A stretch of 64,000 nt of DNA from Bacillus sp. FJAT-44742 (GTDB lineage Bacteria > Bacillota > Bacilli > Bacillales > Marinococcaceae), in the NCBI RefSeq assembly GCF_002797315.1, contig NZ_KZ454936.1:991133-1055132 (forward strand), read 5' to 3'. This document shows, piece by piece, positions 61,120 through 64,000 of this stretch (positions are counted from its first letter, which is position 1; each line of letters starts with the position of its first letter). The notes beneath the pieces are model-generated. The model did not search any database. It was given only the letters and a program-made list of their open reading frames with translations, and was not told the DNA's origin. The translations under genes were made by a program, and so were the position numbers.

Positions 61120-62832
61120 TTAACCATTGCCTCTTTCTAAGACACCTTCTTTATCGCCATCATAACCAAGAGTGTGTAAACGGATAGACAAATCTATTAA
61201 GAACATATCCTCAGGATTATCCAGGTCACAGCCAGTCATGTTTTCAATTTTTTTAAGTCTGTATAAAAGAGATTGGCGGTGGAGGTTAAGGGCACGTGCC
61301 GTTTGGCTGACGTTGCCTTTATGCTGGTTATAGACTACAAAAGTATGAATTAAATCAATTCCTCTTTCTTTTGAATAATGAACAATAGGAGCAATGGTGG
61401 CGTCTGTAATCTGCTTTAATTCATTATTTTCAGCCAGAGCCATGAGAGCTCTGTCAAACCTGGTATCTGCATAAGTACTGATATAGCCTTTACCTCTTTG
61501 TCTTCGTCCAATATCAAGCGCCGTTCTGGCTTCCTGGAAACTATCGTAAAAGGACTGCTTGCCAGATGTTTTCGCTACCCCCCACGACACAGTGAGCTGA
61601 GGAAGCTTTTGTTCTAAACGATACTGTAAAAGGTCCAAAAAAGGAAAGATGGTTTCCATATTTCTTTCAGAGCGGACTTCAACAAATACGACTAATTCCT
61701 CCCGCTGAAAGGTGCACATCGTTTTTAATTGCATTGTCCTCCCTGCATGAAAAACCTCTTCTTCAAACATACTGCCAAGATGATGCAGCCATTGTTCATA
61801 AGAAGCATGCGGCTGAGGGTTATGATCATATAACACCCGAAGGTTTTCCGGACGTGCCAAAAGACAGAGATAGGGAACGTTCAGGGAATACCCAAGTGAC
61901 TTTGCCCGTGATAAGGCTGCATCCCAGCTGGAAACCTGGCCTTTAGCCAGGCTCCAGACAAAATCATCCCTAAGACGCATTTCCGTTTCAAGGACAGCAT
62001 GATCGTGCAAAAAGCATAAAGCAGAGGCTGTTACTGCATGTTCTAAAAGAGGCAGGGTATGATCATTAAAAACGCTTTCTTGAGGTTCTGGAAGGGATAT
62101 AAGAAGAAACCCCTGGATTTCCCTTGCACTTTGAATAAGGATTTGAAGGACGGATTCCTGCTCAATATCAAGCCAGTGCATATTTGGCTGGGAAAATGAT
62201 TCGGGGGTGTCTTCATGAAACATACTGAGTGGATCAACAGTATGATATAAATAATTTTGCCAGATCTCCTCCAGCTCATGTCCGTTCTTGCTCCTGCCTT
62301 TGATCACACCTCTTTTATCCAAAATTAAAACAGGTGCCTTTAAGTGCTTGTGGACATAGGTACATATTTCATTAAGACCTTTTCCTTCAAGAATAATTTC
62401 TAAGAGCTGTTTGCGGAACTCTTCTGACATTTTAACACCTTCGTGTTCCTGACGGTGAAGGGCCTGTGAAATGGCCTGGCTGATCTCTGCAAATCTGACT
62501 TCCCAGGGAATTTCGATGATGGGGAAGCCGTGGGTTTCTGCGTAGGCTAACACCCCTTTAGGAATTTCTCTTACGTATCTTCCTACTGCCATAATTAAGG
62601 CAGCTGCATCTGAATCCATCACTTCTTTTACGAAAGACAAGAGTTTTTTTTCATCGTTTCTGCACCCGATCCCGGTAGTCAACACGACTTCATTCTTTCG
62701 TACAAAATCTTCAACTGGTGTCTCGATAATTGATACCCACTCGACGGGCTTATCGAGGTTGCCGTTTCCTCCTGCCATTTGTTTCGCTTCTTTCAAAACC
62801 TCAAAAGAAAGAATATTTTCCACCGTTAACAA
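61120..62832 (-). CDS. PucR-family transcriptional regulator
   Basis: 570 aa. N-terminal PucR domain (about 1-125; LTVENILSFEVLKEAKQMAG, then WVSIIETPVEDFVRKNEVVL), a GGDEF-like middle (about 300-420) and a C-terminal CdaR/PucR-type HTH (HKGNVSQTARALNLHRQSLL, then YRLKKIENMTG). Such regulators control purine, amino acid or related catabolism in response to a small ligand. The start is uncertain: GTG 62841, ATG 62838 or TTG 62832. GAGAGG is 9 nt from the TTG, which gives MLTVENIL, the usual family beginning. Divergent from the PLP enzyme gene, a likely target. Confidence 0.88.
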   Translation of the reverse strand: MLTVENILSFEVLKEAKQMAGGNGNLDKPVEWVSIIETPVEDFVRKNEVVLTTGIGCRNDEKKLLSFVKEVMDSDAAALIMAVGRYVREIPKGVLAYAETHGFPIIEIPWEVRFAEISQAISQALHRQEHEGVKMSEEFRKQLLEIILEGKGLNEICTYVHKHLKAPVLILDKRGVIKGRSKNGHELEEIWQNYLYHTVDPLSMFHEDTPESFSQPNMHWLDIEQESVLQILIQSAREIQGFLLISLPEPQESVFNDHTLPLLEHAVTASALCFLHDHAVLETEMRLRDDFVWSLAKGQVSSWDAALSRAKSLGYSLNVPYLCLLARPENLRVLYDHNPQPHASYEQWLHHLGSMFEEEVFHAGRTMQLKTMCTFQREELVVFVEVRSERNMETIFPFLDLLQYRLEQKLPQLTVSWGVAKTSGKQSFYDSFQEARTALDIGRRQRGKGYISTYADTRFDRALMALAENNELKQITDATIAPIVHYSKERGIDLIHTFVVYNQHKGNVSQTARALNLHRQSLLYRLKKIENMTGCDLDNPEDMFLIDLSIRLHTLGYDGDKEGVLERGNG

Positions 62833-63098
62833 TATCATCACCTCTCAGATGCTTATAAAAAGCACGAAAACATGAGAAAAGAGTAAGAATGCTTAATTAA
62901 TCCAAGTTTTAGACCTATTATAGCATAATAGTGAGCCTAAGGGCTTAATTTGAAACAACAATGTCAGAAAATAGTTCATTCAATGTGATGAAAAAAGAAT
63001 TGAAAACTTCATACAAAATGACAGATGGTAAATTTTATTCTTTTTCGTAAGATGATAGTAGAAATTAAAGTTCCTAATTCTTAAAAGGAGTGATCCAA
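62833..63098. promoter_or_regulatory. Divergent promoter region of pucR-type and PLP enzyme genes
   Basis: 266 bp, AT-rich. TATTATAGCATAATAGTGAGCC-like inverted elements near 62918 (TATTATAGCATAATA is a near palindrome) could be operator or promoter sites. No SAM riboswitch or T-box structure was seen. AAAAGGAG precedes the downstream ATG. Confidence 0.4.
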
Positions 63099-64000
63099 AT
63101 GACGATCAATCAAAACAAAGGCGCATCCCTATCTACAAAAGCGGTATGGTCAGGCGAAAAAGAATACAGGGTGCACGGAGCGTCTCAGGTTCCAGTGGTA
63201 CACAGTGTTGCTTTTACGTATGACGACTTGGATCACTGGTATGATGTGGCTGTGGGCAGAGAAAAAGGCCATATTTATGGAAGAAATACAAATCCGACTG
63301 TTGAGTCGTTTGAACAAAAGATAAAAATATTAGAGGATGCCGAGGCAGCTACTAGTTTTTCTACCGGGATGGCTGCGATCAGCAACTCTCTTGCAACTTT
63401 TTTAAGACCTGGAAGCCGCGTTGTATCTTGTAAAGACACGTACGGTGGAACAAATAAGATTTTCAGTGAGTTTCTCCCTCAGCTTGATATAGATGTGAAA
63501 CTTTGTGAAACCGGGAACCATGAACAAATTGAAGAAGAAGTGCGCAAAGGATGTGACATCCTCTACTTGGAAACACCTACGAACCCAACGGTAAAAATTA
63601 CAGATCTTGAGAGGATGGTAAAGGTTGCAAAAGAAGTAGGGGCTCTTGTATTTGTGGATAATACTTTTGCAACTCCTATACTTCAGAACCCACTTGAGTA
63701 TGGTGTGGATCTCGTCATTCACAGTGCCACCAAATATTTGGGAGGGCATGCGGACGCTCTTGGAGGAGCTGTTTGTGGTTCAAAAGAACTGGTAGAGAAA
63801 ATATACCACTATAGAGAAATTAACGGTGCAACCATGGATCCGATGGCGGCATACCTCATTCTACGTGGCATGAAAACACTTCATTTACGGATGAACCAGC
63901 AATGTAAATCAGCCATGAAAATTGCAGAATACTTGAAGAATCATGAACAGGTTGATCAAGTGTTCTATCCAGGTCTTGAAGATCACCCAGGTCACGATAT
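63099..64000 (+). CDS. Trans-sulfuration PLP enzyme (cystathionine gamma-synthase / methionine gamma-lyase type), cut by window end
   Basis: The first 300 codons are present. Cys/Met metabolism fold type I motifs are clear: YGRNTNPTVESFEQKI, FSTGMAAISNSLATFLRPG, LETPTNPTVKI, FVDNTFATPIL (PLP Asp) and the Schiff-base Lys in SATKYLGGHADALGG. The second half (YREINGATMDPMAAYLILRG) matches the cystathionine gamma-synthase-like group, but gamma-lyase activity cannot be excluded. AAAAGGAG is 8 nt before the ATG. The gene is divergent from the pucR-type regulator and is perhaps controlled by it. Confidence 0.88.
   Translation, partial: MTINQNKGASLSTKAVWSGEKEYRVHGASQVPVVHSVAFTYDDLDHWYDVAVGREKGHIYGRNTNPTVESFEQKIKILEDAEAATSFSTGMAAISNSLATFLRPGSRVVSCKDTYGGTNKIFSEFLPQLDIDVKLCETGNHEQIEEEVRKGCDILYLETPTNPTVKITDLERMVKVAKEVGALVFVDNTFATPILQNPLEYGVDLVIHSATKYLGGHADALGGAVCGSKELVEKIYHYREINGATMDPMAAYLILRGMKTLHLRMNQQCKSAMKIAEYLKNHEQVDQVFYPGLEDHPGHD

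Noticed and set aside
62842-63098. SAM riboswitch or T-box before the trans-sulfuration gene
   Set aside because: No conserved core helices or terminator were found; the region is AT-rich with only a short near-palindrome.
1-64000. Prophage, insertion sequence, toxin-antitoxin or defence island
   Set aside because: No transposase, integrase, phage structural, restriction or antitoxin gene was found; every long ORF fits an ordinary chromosomal family or an isolated unknown.

Overview
The window reads as a chromosomal segment of a spore-forming member of the Bacillaceae. The gene order mgsA-bshB1-bshA-cca-birA-panBCD-dinG-ypmA-tseB-aspB-asnS-dnaD-nth-ypoC, followed by ponA-recU, is the order known from Bacillus subtilis. 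Bacillithiol genes (bshA, bshB1), a minor spore protein (sspM), a KapB homologue and a RacA-like protein fit that assignment. Many secreted or surface parts are rich in Glu/Asp (PBP1 tail, lipoprotein linkers), which suggests a halophilic or alkaliphilic relative; that is inference only. No rRNA, tRNA, insertion sequence, prophage or CRISPR array was seen.

Region 1 (1-17.9 kb, all plus strand) is the conserved housekeeping block. It covers bacillithiol synthesis, CCA addition, the biotin ligase/repressor, pantothenate synthesis behind a roughly 280-nt structured leader, the DinG nuclease/helicase, aspartate aminotransferase, asparaginyl-tRNA synthetase, the primosome protein DnaD and endonuclease III. 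Two genes sit between dinG and ypmA: a lipoprotein with a metallo-beta-lactamase-like fold that has lost its metal ligands, and an MtaD-type deaminase.

Region 2 (18-31.5 kb) is about envelope and chromosome biology: the double dynamin DynA, class A PBP1 with a repeat-bearing acidic tail, the Holliday-junction resolvase RecU, a second-type RemA (DUF370) protein, SspM, a RacA-like MerR/coiled-coil protein, YppE, a sulfurtransferase, a TRIC-type channel, a UbiB-like kinase and a phasin-like partner.

Region 3 (31.7-51.1 kb) is a mosaic of short units: aldehyde dehydrogenase, threonine dehydratase, DUF3891, PfpI-like, RNase Z, lipoproteins, two thioredoxin-fold proteins (one lacking the second redox Cys), a phosphodiesterase, CvfC/YpgR, a 68-residue protein resembling free-standing sigma-70 region 1.1, YdbS/YdbT, an MBL hydrolase, TelA with an XpaC-like partner, DUF2203, NRDE and an alpha/beta hydrolase.

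Region 4 (51.1-64 kb) holds the glutamate synthase operon behind a long AT-rich leader with a hairpin, a near-consensus cre site and a short upstream ORF with a perfect Shine-Dalgarno sequence. It continues with an ArAE-type exporter, kapB, a PQQ-type sugar dehydrogenase lipoprotein, a PucR-type regulator and a divergent trans-sulfuration PLP enzyme cut by the window end. Most transcription units end in strong intrinsic terminators. The observations I rate highest are the sigma-1.1-like small protein, the gltB leader, the panB leader, the inactive MBL lipoprotein, the SD-sequestering hairpin at 38.8 kb and a 19-bp motif shared by two distant intergenic regions.
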